Assembly (NCBI GenBank): GCA_007026445.1
Contig: VDMD01000079.1
Location: 49,529-113,528 of the forward strand
From: Schizophyllum amplum
Lineage: Eukaryota > Basidiomycota > Agaricomycetes > Agaricales > Schizophyllaceae
Direction: 5' to 3'
Length of the DNA: 64,000 nt
Positions 56,539-64,000 of this stretch are shown piece after piece. Every line of letters begins with the position of its first letter. Position 1 is the first letter of the stretch. The notes below the pieces were generated by a model. That model saw only the letters and a program-made list of their open reading frames with translations, was not told the origin of the DNA and did not search any database. The translations under genes and the position numbers were made by a program.

Positions 56539-58098
56539 TGTACCCATGCTCTCAGGGAATGGACCGATGAAGTCCGTCCCAATCGAGTCCCAGGGCTTGA
56601 TGGGTATCGGTAGCGAATGAATCTTGCCGCTGGGCGCCGTGTAATTCCCTTTTGAGGTATTGCACGGAACGCAGCTGTCGCAGAACTCATGCACGTCCCG
56701 GTATATGCCTTTCCACCAGTACCATCGCCGAATGTACTCCCCGGTACGCTGGGCGCCGTAGTGGCCGACAACCAGATGCGCCTGTTCTATAACGATCTGG
56801 CGCATCGTCTTGTCGGCGTACGCCCCGGTGGGAACGTACGCGACCCACTCGCGGGCAGCGTTCTTCGTCCAGATGATCCCCGAGCGAACCTGGAATAGCT
56901 TGTGGTCTTCTGGGTGCTCGAGGATCTTCTTGGCGAGGGGATCCGTTGGGTAAGCCAGTTGGACGGTCTTGAAGAACTCGCTGAACGCGTCTCCCACTTG
57001 TGTACGCAAGTCGGGTCCGCGGCTCAGTGATTCGGCGATTGTAGGGTTGTCGGCGGCGCTGGGATTGTGATACTCCCCTTCGGGAACAGGTTCCGCCTCG
57101 CGACGAAGCTCATCAGCCTCCTCGTCGCGCGGCTCAACCCTCTCCCGAGTGGCGAACAGGTGCATGCTGGCTAGCAGCTCATCCACGCGTCCAGGCGGCA
57201 AGTCATCGCCTTCCGGATCGAGCCTAACGTCGGCGTTGGCGTAGTCGTAAGGTGGCGTAACGTCCTCCCATGTGTCGTTGAGGTGGTAACGAGACAGGGC
57301 ATCCGCGACTTTGTTCTCGAGCCCGGGGATGTAGGATATGTCGAAGTTAAAGCGCGATAGGTATTCCATCCATCTTGTCTGCCGTCCAGAGAGTCTACTC
57401 TGAGTTTGGAAGAACTCGAGCGCTCGATGGTCGGTGACAATATGGATGCGATGTCCTATGAGCTTGTCCTCCCATTTGAGGAGGGCCTCCAGTATCGCCA
57501 ACGTTTCTTGCTCGAACGTGCGGTAGTTGCGTTGTGAGGACGTGAACTTCCTAGACATGAACCCCGCTGGTCTGCAGGTCTGCCAGGTCGCTCCTTGCCC
57601 ATACATCGCTCCTACGCCCGCTGGAGACGCGTCGCAGATTACCCATATGGGCTCTTCGCTCCGCGCGTCAATGGGTCGGAGGATAGGTGTCTTAGTACAC
57701 AAATGCTTGATGCGTTCGAATGACCGTTCGTGTACGTCGCGCCAGAAGAAGGACTGCCCGTTGCGAACCATTGTGCTGAGTGGCGACGTATATAAGGCAA
57801 CTTCAGGTAGGAACTGCGCTAAGTACTGAACGAGACCGAGGAAACGTTGTATGTCTCCGAAGTCTCGAGGGGTACGCCAATTCCGTACCGCAGCCATCTT
57901 GTCGCCGTCCGCATGGAGGCCATCGTCGTCAATCATGTGTCCGAGGCAGTCGGTCTGCTCAGCGTATATGTCGACCTTTGGGGCCTTCATATACAGCTTC
58001 GCTTCCCGTAGCTTTTGGAACGTAATGCGAAGATGCTCCTCGTGCTCCTCGATGGTGTCGCTGAATATGAAGATATCGTCGAGGTACACGTGAAGGAA
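56524..58098 (-). pseudogene. pol, middle segment: RT palm with YLDD, RNase H, integrase N-terminus
   Basis: In frame with the upstream RT segment but after a TGA. Starts at VYLDDIFIFSDTIEEHEEHL (RT active-site YLDD), then FLGLVQYLAQFLPEVALYTSPL, RNase H (VICDASPAGVGAMYG; FEQETLAILEALLKW; VTDHRALEFFQTQSRL; NKVADALSRY), the integrase zinc finger (AHLVVGHYGAQRTG...CDSCVPCNTSKG) and first catalytic Asp (IGTDFIGPFPES). It then runs into a TAG at 56524 because of the frame shift. Confidence 0.88.
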
Positions 58099-59331
58099 TC
58101 AACCAATGCAGTCGCGGAATACGTGCGTCATGAGTCGCTGGAACGTCGCGGGGGCGTTACAGTCTCCCTGTTGCATCGTAAGGCTGATGTACGTTCCGTA
58201 GACCGTGGCGAACGCTGAGTGATCGACGTCCTCTAGTACGACTCGGACCTGCTCGTAAGCATCAGACAGGTCGATCTTCGAGCGAAATTTCGCTCGAGCG
58301 ACGTCCTGTCTGATCTGGTCCTGGTCGGGTAGAGGAGTGACGTCCTTGACGGTATTGTCGTTCCGTTTGCGGCAGTCGATGACGGTTCGTAGAGATCCAT
58401 CCTTCTTGGGAATGCATAACATGGGGGCGGCCTGGCGGGTGCTTTTAGGCTCCCACCATCCTGCCCGCGTGTAGCGTTCGATTTTATCGAGTAGGGATCG
58501 TTTGAGCGAGTCTGCGCATCTCGGCAGGTGGTATCGATATTCGAGGGACGGGTTAATGAGCGGTATGGAGTGGTTGACCTCGCGCCAAGGGGGCATGGTC
58601 TCCGGCACCCCGCTCATCAAGTCCCTCTCGCTCTCCATCCACCGCGCTCGTAGCGTAGGTATGTCGTCGGTTGTGTACTTCGGCGTAGCACCATGACCAT
58701 GTCCATCCTGGTGTGAATTCAGGTCGCGTTGGGCATGTAGGCGTTCGCTAGACACGGACGCCATCCCTTCGCATGGATCGGGTATTGTCTCGACGCCGTC
58801 GCCTTGACGAGTGTAGTAAGTAGTGAAGTCGTCGCAGATGGCCGCGACTTCTGGGGAAAGCTCCTCTCGTCGCGCTTGTAAGCTCTCAGAGAACGCATCT
58901 TTGAGTATATTGTACTCTCGGATGTGCTCTCTTCGTGCGAACTTGCGCGCTTTCTTCTGCATGTCGTCCCATTTGCTAGGCGGGGTCGCGGCGTCTGGCG
59001 CTGTTGGGCGTTCCCTCCATAGCCAATCGTCGCTCCCAGCCGTAGCTTTTGAGGATGATCCTTCCTCTTGACCGTGTTCCTCCTTTTTCTCTTTGCTTTT
59101 CTGGTCGTTTTCCATTTCCTGTCGTCGCTCGCTCCTGTATCTCGGTTGTTTGGGCAGGTTACGTTCGGTGAGGTACTCCTCGAACGCTTCCTGACTCATG
59201 CAGGCCGAGTCTGATTCCGCCAATTCTGGTGCCGCGTTGATTTGCTGAGGGGTATCGTCCTCGAACTCCTCGATGATAGGCTTGCGAGCACGTAGTCCTT
59301 CGACTCGTATCCCGCATAGCCTTTCCTCGAG
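58099..59331 (-). pseudogene. pol, 5' segment: RT fingers and palm
   Basis: Same frame as gag-protease, directly after its TGA (59332-59334). Reads to LPRCADSLKRSLLDKIERYT, AAPMLCIPKKDGSLRTVIDCRKRND, KFRSKIDLSDAYEQVRV (first palm Asp) and LTMQQGDCNAPATFQRLM, then meets TGA at 58099-58101, nine codons or fewer before the YLDD motif. Nonsense here would remove the RT active site. Confidence 0.88.
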
Positions 59332-61668
59332 TCATTCTCCCCTTCGGCGCATCATTGCTCGCCGAAGAACGATCTCCTTTTCCTCCCCTTCGGAAAGAAC
59401 AGGTAGCTCTTTCCCGTGACAGAAAACCTTGCGGTTGGCGATGTCCAGAACGATGCCGTTGGCGTGCATGAAAGGCACGCCTAGAATGGCGTCGTAGCGG
59501 TCGATGTTGGCGACGTCGATGTAGGAGGAGACGGCGTTCCCGAGCAGGTCGATTGTGGCCGTGGTTCCGAAGGAGACCCTCGAGCGGGAACCAACAGTTC
59601 CGAGCTGCAAGTCGACCGGGTTTTCCAGATGATAGACCTTCGTCTTGGTCGCTCTGGCGTACTCGGGCGTGAAGGAGTCGAGCGTCCCGCCAGCGTCCCA
59701 AAGTGTATACGCGCGCGCGCCGTTGATCTCGACCAAGGTGGCGAGTCCGGCACGCTGGTTGTATGCACGAGTGGGCCGCTGGATTGTCTTACTGCCGATC
59801 TTCACAGCTGTCGCGGCGCGGGGACCTGCAACGGGGTCGACGACGGCCCCGAGGCGTTCACCCGATACCCGACCCTTCATAGGGCACTCGCGGTGCGCGT
59901 GCAGCCGCTCGTCATCCGATGAAGGTTCGTCGATGTAGGCCGCCTCGATGTCGTAGGAGTCGCCATCGGATGTATAGACGTCCGAAGGTGGCTCCTCTGG
60001 CACCCCGGTGCTGTCCTGCTCGCCGGTGTCGTTCTCGTGCTCTTCTTCGCGATGTGCGAAGAGTCGAGGCGTACTGGCCGGTTTGTCCTTGCGGTGCGGG
60101 CAATCAGGTCGTATATGACCCTTTTCCCCGCACTCGAAGCACGTAGGTTCGGTCTTCGCCTTGGGCGTGTCGCCAGCCTCGCGGTGTCGCCTATCGTCCC
60201 GTCGGTCATCACGCTTCTCGTCGCGTCTATCAGGACGCCGGTCGCGCCGTTCCTCGAAACGAGGCCGACGCTCCCGGGACCCTCGTCGCTCCGATCGGCG
60301 ATTGTTATCGCGACGACCCTGTTCCCGTCGGTCGCGCGGCGAAGGCGGGCGCGTGTCCCTCGGCGTGGTTGTAGACTTCCCTTTGTCGTGGTCGTGGGAC
60401 GATCTTCCAGAGAATACAGAGCGTAATTTGGTGTCGTAGGTGCGCGCGTTGCGAATGGCATTTTCTTGAGTCAAGGCCTCGTCGTAGAGCTCGCTCAGTC
60501 GGCTGTTCTCGGCTGTTAATCCGTTACGCAGGACCTCGTCCCGGATCTCGGACGGCAATCCCGCGAGGAATCGTAGACCAAGCTGGTAGTCTCCCGGGCG
60601 TTCCACCATGCGACGAGATAAGTCGCGCAGAGAGTTGAACCACCCGTTGACGCCATGGCTCCGCCGGTATTCCACAGTCCAGAACTTGGTTGTAGCCTCT
60701 TGAAGGGAGGAGTCGTGGACGAATCGGTCAAAGAGGCGGTGGACGAAGCGCTCGAACGTCCAGGATTCTCCAAAATCCTCCTCGACATTCTCGCGGTACC
60801 ATTCCTCCGCCATGCCCGTAAGGTGTCCGCCGGCGAAGAGTATCCTCATTTGGTCGTGCTCGTCCTCCGTGAGTTGATGCACAGCAAGTCGGCGTAGTAG
60901 CCCGTAGAACCAGTTCTCGAATGACTCCAGGCTATCATCCCCTCCATATGACGTTAGGGATGGTAGCGCGAAGTCCTTCGGTTTCATGCCTCGCGGAAGT
61001 TCCACCTTGCGGCGCAGTCCTCGGCGGATAGCTCGTGAGTACCGTAGTCGAATTCCGTTGCCAGCGTCGGCGTCGCGGGTCCTGTGGGCAGGGTTGCGAT
61101 CCCTTCGCTGGCGTAGGCGATCCTCCCGTCCTCGCCTCCAGTCCGGCGCCTGTAAGGACGCGCTGCGATGGCGAGGGTGCAAGTCGAAAGGATCGCGGGG
61201 TGGTCGTCGCTCATGGCTACGTTTGTTCTTGCGTTTGTGGCCGTGAGCATGTTTGCGATGCCCATGGTCACGTCCGCTCGATGACGAGCTGGAGCTCTCG
61301 GACGACGATGAACTGCGGGACCGCCAGGGTCGGCGAGGTGGTCTTCCCCCTCCGCCTCCTCCGCGTCCCGGTCCTTCATCGTCCTCCGATGATGAAGAAG
61401 ATCCATCCGATGGTGAAGGCTGTGAGCGACGGCCTATTGGCTCGCCACGACGTGCGAAGCGACCCCGCCCCCTGCCTCGTCCTCCCTTGGTCGGGTGTGG
61501 ATGGTTGTGGTGCCGCCCATTGTCTCTTGATTCGTCCGTGTCGGACGACGAAGACGATGATGGCGACCTCCCATCCCCGCCCGACCTGGCTAGGTGAGGT
61601 GGCTGGTCTCGACGCAGGGCGTCATGGTGCTCCGTCCTGTGCTGGCGGCCGTCTCGGTCCCGATCCAC
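59332..61668 (-). CDS. gag with zinc knuckle and aspartic protease
   Basis: The frame is open from about 61770 but has no ATG until 60985-60987 (MKPKDFALPSLTSYGGDDS), where the retrotransposon gag domain begins; 61668 is a GTG. The upstream part is Ser/Arg/Gly-rich low complexity. Gag core: SLESFENWFYGLLRRLAV, GMAEEWYRENVEEDF, FERFVHRLFDRFV. One CCHC knuckle: CFECGEKGHIRPDCPH. Protease follows: AYTLWDAGGTLDSFTPEYA (D-x-G active site) and YDAILGVPFMHANGIVLD. The frame ends with TGA 59332-59334, while the same frame continues as pol. It overlaps ORF1 by about 180 bp in the -1 frame, so frameshifting, splicing or internal initiation is needed. Confidence 0.85.
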   Translation of the reverse strand: MDRDRDGRQHRTEHHDALRRDQPPHLARSGGDGRSPSSSSSSDTDESRDNGRHHNHPHPTKGGRGRGRGRFARRGEPIGRRSQPSPSDGSSSSSEDDEGPGRGGGGGGRPPRRPWRSRSSSSSESSSSSSSGRDHGHRKHAHGHKRKNKRSHERRPPRDPFDLHPRHRSASLQAPDWRRGREDRLRQRRDRNPAHRTRDADAGNGIRLRYSRAIRRGLRRKVELPRGMKPKDFALPSLTSYGGDDSLESFENWFYGLLRRLAVHQLTEDEHDQMRILFAGGHLTGMAEEWYRENVEEDFGESWTFERFVHRLFDRFVHDSSLQEATTKFWTVEYRRSHGVNGWFNSLRDLSRRMVERPGDYQLGLRFLAGLPSEIRDEVLRNGLTAENSRLSELYDEALTQENAIRNARTYDTKLRSVFSGRSSHDHDKGKSTTTPRDTRPPSPRDRREQGRRDNNRRSERRGSRERRPRFEERRDRRPDRRDEKRDDRRDDRRHREAGDTPKAKTEPTCFECGEKGHIRPDCPHRKDKPASTPRLFAHREEEHENDTGEQDSTGVPEEPPSDVYTSDGDSYDIEAAYIDEPSSDDERLHAHRECPMKGRVSGERLGAVVDPVAGPRAATAVKIGSKTIQRPTRAYNQRAGLATLVEINGARAYTLWDAGGTLDSFTPEYARATKTKVYHLENPVDLQLGTVGSRSRVSFGTTATIDLLGNAVSSYIDVANIDRYDAILGVPFMHANGIVLDIANRKVFCHGKELPVLSEGEEKEIVLRRAMMRRRGE

Positions 61669-62897
61669 ACGAGGTTCGTAGGACCACGATGAGTTATTGC
61701 CGTGGGGCGCTCCACTGTCTTCTCCCTTGCGCCAGATGATGCCTCCTTGCCTCGCCGCAGTCGCTCTTCAGCATCTGCGGTCCGGCGAGTGGCCTCATCC
61801 TGCACTCGGAAGTTCTCGAACATGGCGTCTTCGGCTACGTCCACCGGACTGCCAGAGCGCCCATTCGGGAATTCAAGAAACTGTTCTTGAAGGTTGGATT
61901 GCCCGAACTCGTCCAGGTCGTCAAGGCGCATCTTCTGTAGAATCTTCCGAGTGTTGAGCGACGCACGGTGCGCCTTTTGCACCTCGGTCCATTCCATAGC
62001 TATGCGAGCATTGGTCGACTGTCCGGGTCCACGGTAATCTTCCATTCTTGCTCGTTGTAGGTCCAGACGAGCGAGGTAGTCCTCGTCGCTTTCCGATGGC
62101 ATCCGCGGGCGAAATAGAACGGCGAGTTGCTCGCGCATGCGCTCGAGTCTCAGCAGTTCGTCTTCGGCCCGTTGAGCGTCCGTCGGTGTTTGGTTGCGTT
62201 CGTTCAGAACCTCTTGTAGGCCTTCCTCGAGGATAGCCTCCATGTCGTCTGCCGTTAGCGGGCGTCCGAGGCGAGCGTTCTCTTCACGAATCCTCAACCT
62301 TAGGCGGCGTGCTGCCTCCTTTGGGAAGTTCGTGTCGATAAACGCGCGCGTCTCAGAGTCGACTGACACTTCACTCGATACTGGTGCGTCGATTTCGGGG
62401 ACTTGCTTTCGCTTGTCCCGCCTTCGCTGTGCACGCGTCTCGGGGCTCATGACTTCCTCCGCATCATAGGGTTCAAGCTTGATTACTCGCACTACCTCAA
62501 CGTCGTCTTCGTCGCTGGGTGGGGGCGTTTGATTGCCATCCGTCCCATGCGACTTAGAGTCTTGAGGGCGTGTCGATTTGACGGCTGTCTCACTGTTCGG
62601 AACTGACCCTCGGATGGACTCAGGAATATCCGGTAACTCGTTTGCGAGTTCCGGGTCTTCCTCTGACCACCTGGGAGCAGAGTCCGAAGAAGCAATCGGA
62701 GTTAGCCGAGATGATTCCTCGGCGATTGATGCGTCCCCCGATCCGGCCGCCGTACCCCGACCCCCGATCTCGGAGATCGTCGGGATGGCAGCCGTCGCGG
62801 GATGCACTTCCCGATCGCTGTCCGCATTTTTTCGTGCCCGCGTATTGCGCGCTGGTGCGTCTGCTGGGGCCTTCTTCTTGCTGTTCTTGCGGACCAT
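61590..62897 (-). CDS. Retrotransposon ORF1: 435-aa protein of unknown function
   Basis: Intact frame from ATG 62895-62897 (MVRKNSKKKAPADAPARNTR) just after the 172-bp leader. Not recognised. It is hydrophilic and charged: a basic N-terminus, an acidic middle (PPPSDEDDVEVVRVIKLEPY), then a helical part (AARRLRLRIREENARLGRPL; RAEDELLRLERMREQLAVLF; NTRKILQKMRLDDLDEFG). It overlaps the gag frame at its 3' end. It may be an N-terminal structural extension of Gag, or a separate accessory protein; the sequence alone does not decide. Confidence 0.7.
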   Translation of the reverse strand: MVRKNSKKKAPADAPARNTRARKNADSDREVHPATAAIPTISEIGGRGTAAGSGDASIAEESSRLTPIASSDSAPRWSEEDPELANELPDIPESIRGSVPNSETAVKSTRPQDSKSHGTDGNQTPPPSDEDDVEVVRVIKLEPYDAEEVMSPETRAQRRRDKRKQVPEIDAPVSSEVSVDSETRAFIDTNFPKEAARRLRLRIREENARLGRPLTADDMEAILEEGLQEVLNERNQTPTDAQRAEDELLRLERMREQLAVLFRPRMPSESDEDYLARLDLQRARMEDYRGPGQSTNARIAMEWTEVQKAHRASLNTRKILQKMRLDDLDEFGQSNLQEQFLEFPNGRSGSPVDVAEDAMFENFRVQDEATRRTADAEERLRRGKEASSGAREKTVERPTAITHRGPTNLVWIGTETAASTGRSTMTPCVETSHLT

Positions 62898-63069
62898 GAT
62901 AGTTGTATTGAGCTATGTACGGTTGTCTGTAGGTACTTCACAGACTACTAGGTCGCTTGCGATCGATCGATCGTTCGCGGCGCAAGTTTACGTGAAGTCG
63001 TCGAGATCCCCGTTGGGTTGAATAGCGTGAGACGTAGAAGTCTTGCGTGTGGCGGTAGGTTCAAAAATG

Positions 63070-63311
63070 TGTAAGGACGGTGGTCCTTGTTGGTCCAAAA
63101 GCCCTTAAGCGTCTCTCGTAAATGAACCGGATCGCGCACGCGCGAAGAACAAATACGATTGAAGCACAGGGCAGGATAGGACTGCCCTGTGATGCGTTAC
63201 AAGAAGATATATATAATATGTCCGCGGGTCACGTGCCGCGTGACCGAGTGTCCAAGAAGTCATGCGCCTGCCGGCGCCCACAATGTCCCAAGATATACCA
63301 GCCCCATTACA
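63070..63311 (-). repeat. 5' LTR (242 bp)
   Basis: Identical to 52332-52573. On the minus strand it holds a TATATATA run (about 63208-63220 region) that may serve as the element's promoter. The bases following it in the element (CATTTTTGAACCTACC) do not start with the usual TGG of a tRNA primer-binding site. Confidence 0.95.
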
Positions 63312-63316
63312 ATAAC
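63312..63316. repeat. Target-site duplication ATAAC (right copy)
   Basis: Matches 52327-52331. Confidence 0.9.
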
Positions 63317-63391
63317 GATCCACCTTCCTCAAGGCGCCCCGCGCCCACATCGGACTCAGTCGAAAACCAGGCTTCCTTCCCTCATACAATT

Positions 63392-64000
63392 CTACTTATC
63401 CCTAGAAAGAACCTTCAGCGTGAGCCCCTCCAGGGCATCTCTAGCCGCTGTCCTGGGCAGGACCTGAAGCGCCTCGCGTGCCTTCTCCGCGTGCTGTGCG
63501 GCGAGAGCAAACGTGCGAGGCAGCGCGGACGTTTCCCGGACGATCCTCACAACCTTGAAGCCGCATTATCAGTCATGCTGCACCTTACAAGGTAAGAGTA
63601 AACGTACCTCGTCCGCGTCACCAGGCTGTGAGCACTTGCGCGAGACGTACGGTCCCAGCTCGGGACGCTCCTCGAGCGCGTAGAAAACGGGCGCGGTAAT
63701 CAGACCGAGAGAAAGGTCGACGGCGCCCGTTGGCTTCCCAGCGCTATCGACAGAAGTCTCCTTGAAGTCCAACGCATCGTCGATAATCTATCAACGCTGT
63801 CAACGATCAAGTGCGCTTCGCAACGCGCCAGTCTTACCTGGAATGCGAGCCCGAGCTCGGTGCCATACTGCCCGACAGCGTCCACGCGCTCATCATCACT
63901 GGGTAGCCCGGACAGCATCGCCGTGCTTCGCAGCGCTCGTGCAAACAGGCTGCCCGTCTTGAGGAACATGCGCTCCATGTACGACCCCCATTGGTCTGCC
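63392..64000 (-). CDS. COQ1: Polyprenyl diphosphate synthase (COQ1-like), 3' part
   Basis: Makes the isoprenoid side chain of ubiquinone in mitochondria. Only the C-terminal part lies in the window; the gene continues beyond 64000. Seen: YMERMFLKTGSLFARALRS, AVGQYGTELGLAFQ, then after a GTAAGA...GATAG intron the second Asp-rich motif IIDDALDFKET, GAVDLSLGLITAPVFYALEE, and a last exon EVVRIVRETSALPRTFALAAQHAEKAREALQVL ending SRDK, TAG 63392-63394. The pattern fits hexaprenyl/decaprenyl synthases rather than cytosolic FPP or GGPP synthase. The retrotransposon lies 81 bp beyond its stop codon. Confidence 0.9.

Larger units (their letters stand above)
52332..63311 (-). mobile_element. Ty3/gypsy chromovirus-like LTR retrotransposon with two extra ORFs, 10,980 bp
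   Basis: Complete-length element read on the minus strand: 5' LTR (63070-63311), leader, ORF1, gag-protease, RT-RNase H-integrase-chromodomain, ORF3, polypurine tract, 3' LTR (52332-52573). The LTRs are identical by eye over 242 bp and end TGTAA...TTACA. A perfect 5-bp duplication ATAAC flanks it (52327-52331 and 63312-63316). RT before integrase, RNase H between, and a chromodomain-like end place it in Ty3/gypsy (Metaviridae-type, chromovirus). Internal genes carry one TGA in RT, a one-base shift in integrase and a TGA between gag-protease and pol. It lies between XPF and COQ1. Confidence 0.95.

Noticed and set aside
1..64000. tRNA genes, rRNA, CRISPR arrays
   Set aside because: Scanning for B-box-like GGTTCGA near an A-box and for regularly spaced repeats gave no convincing case; B-box-like strings (for example near 9570) lie in exons. 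CRISPR is not expected in a fungal nucleus.

Overview
The window is nuclear DNA of a filamentous basidiomycete, most likely an Agaricomycete of the wood-decay (Polyporales-like) type. Support comes from intron-rich genes with short introns (about 48-90 bp, mostly GTRNGT...YAG), the gene content (a DUF6533-type seven-helix protein, a WOPR/Gti1-Pac2 regulator, a DUF6699 protein, secreted GH128 and GH28 enzymes, F-box proteins) and a chromodomain-bearing Ty3/gypsy retrotransposon. The species cannot be named from the sequence alone. Exon joins were worked out by eye from reading frame, splice sites and family similarity; there is no transcript evidence.

Layout. 1-11.4 kb: small heat-shock protein (with heat-shock elements), SGF29 (SAGA reader), a secreted GH128 glucanase, a 420-bp Harbinger-like MITE, a large unknown protein with an F-box-like N-terminus, and a head-to-head pair of mitochondrial assembly factors (NDUFAF6-like for complex I, SDHAF1 for complex II). 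11.9-16.0 kb: an inverted duplication carrying two convergent endopolygalacturonase genes with matching promoter blocks. 16.6-25.7 kb: UTP6 (rRNA processing), DBR1 (lariat debranching), a WOPR transcription factor, a 674-bp inverted-repeat element flanked by a 10-bp direct repeat, PSF1 (GINS), and a DUF6699 protein. 26-34 kb: F-box/LRR-like protein, a nucleoside-diphosphate-kinase-like protein that has lost its catalytic histidine and gained a repeat-rich tail, an unknown basic protein, and a seven-helix membrane protein. 35.7-52.1 kb: EPL1 (NuA4), a 507-bp inverted-repeat element, MPS1/TTK kinase, a POLE3/DPB4 histone-fold gene with frame problems, an aldo/keto reductase, and XPF/RAD1 nuclease. 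52.3-63.3 kb: a complete-length 10,980-bp LTR retrotransposon on the minus strand. 63.4 kb to the end: the 3' part of a polyprenyl diphosphate synthase (COQ1) gene.

The most unusual object is the retrotransposon. It has two identical 242-bp LTRs, a perfect 5-bp target duplication and a polypurine tract, so it looks very young. Besides gag-protease and RT-RNase H-integrase-chromodomain it carries an intact extra 435-codon ORF before gag and an intact extra 842-codon ORF after integrase, neither of which I can assign. Its pol frame is broken by a TGA beside the RT active site and a one-base shift in integrase, and a further in-frame TGA separates gag-protease from pol.

Several genes belong to shared housekeeping themes: chromatin acetylation (SGF29, EPL1), replication and repair (PSF1, POLE3, XPF), spindle checkpoint (MPS1), RNA processing (UTP6, DBR1) and mitochondrial respiration (NDUFAF6, SDHAF1, COQ1). 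Their clustering is otherwise unremarkable.
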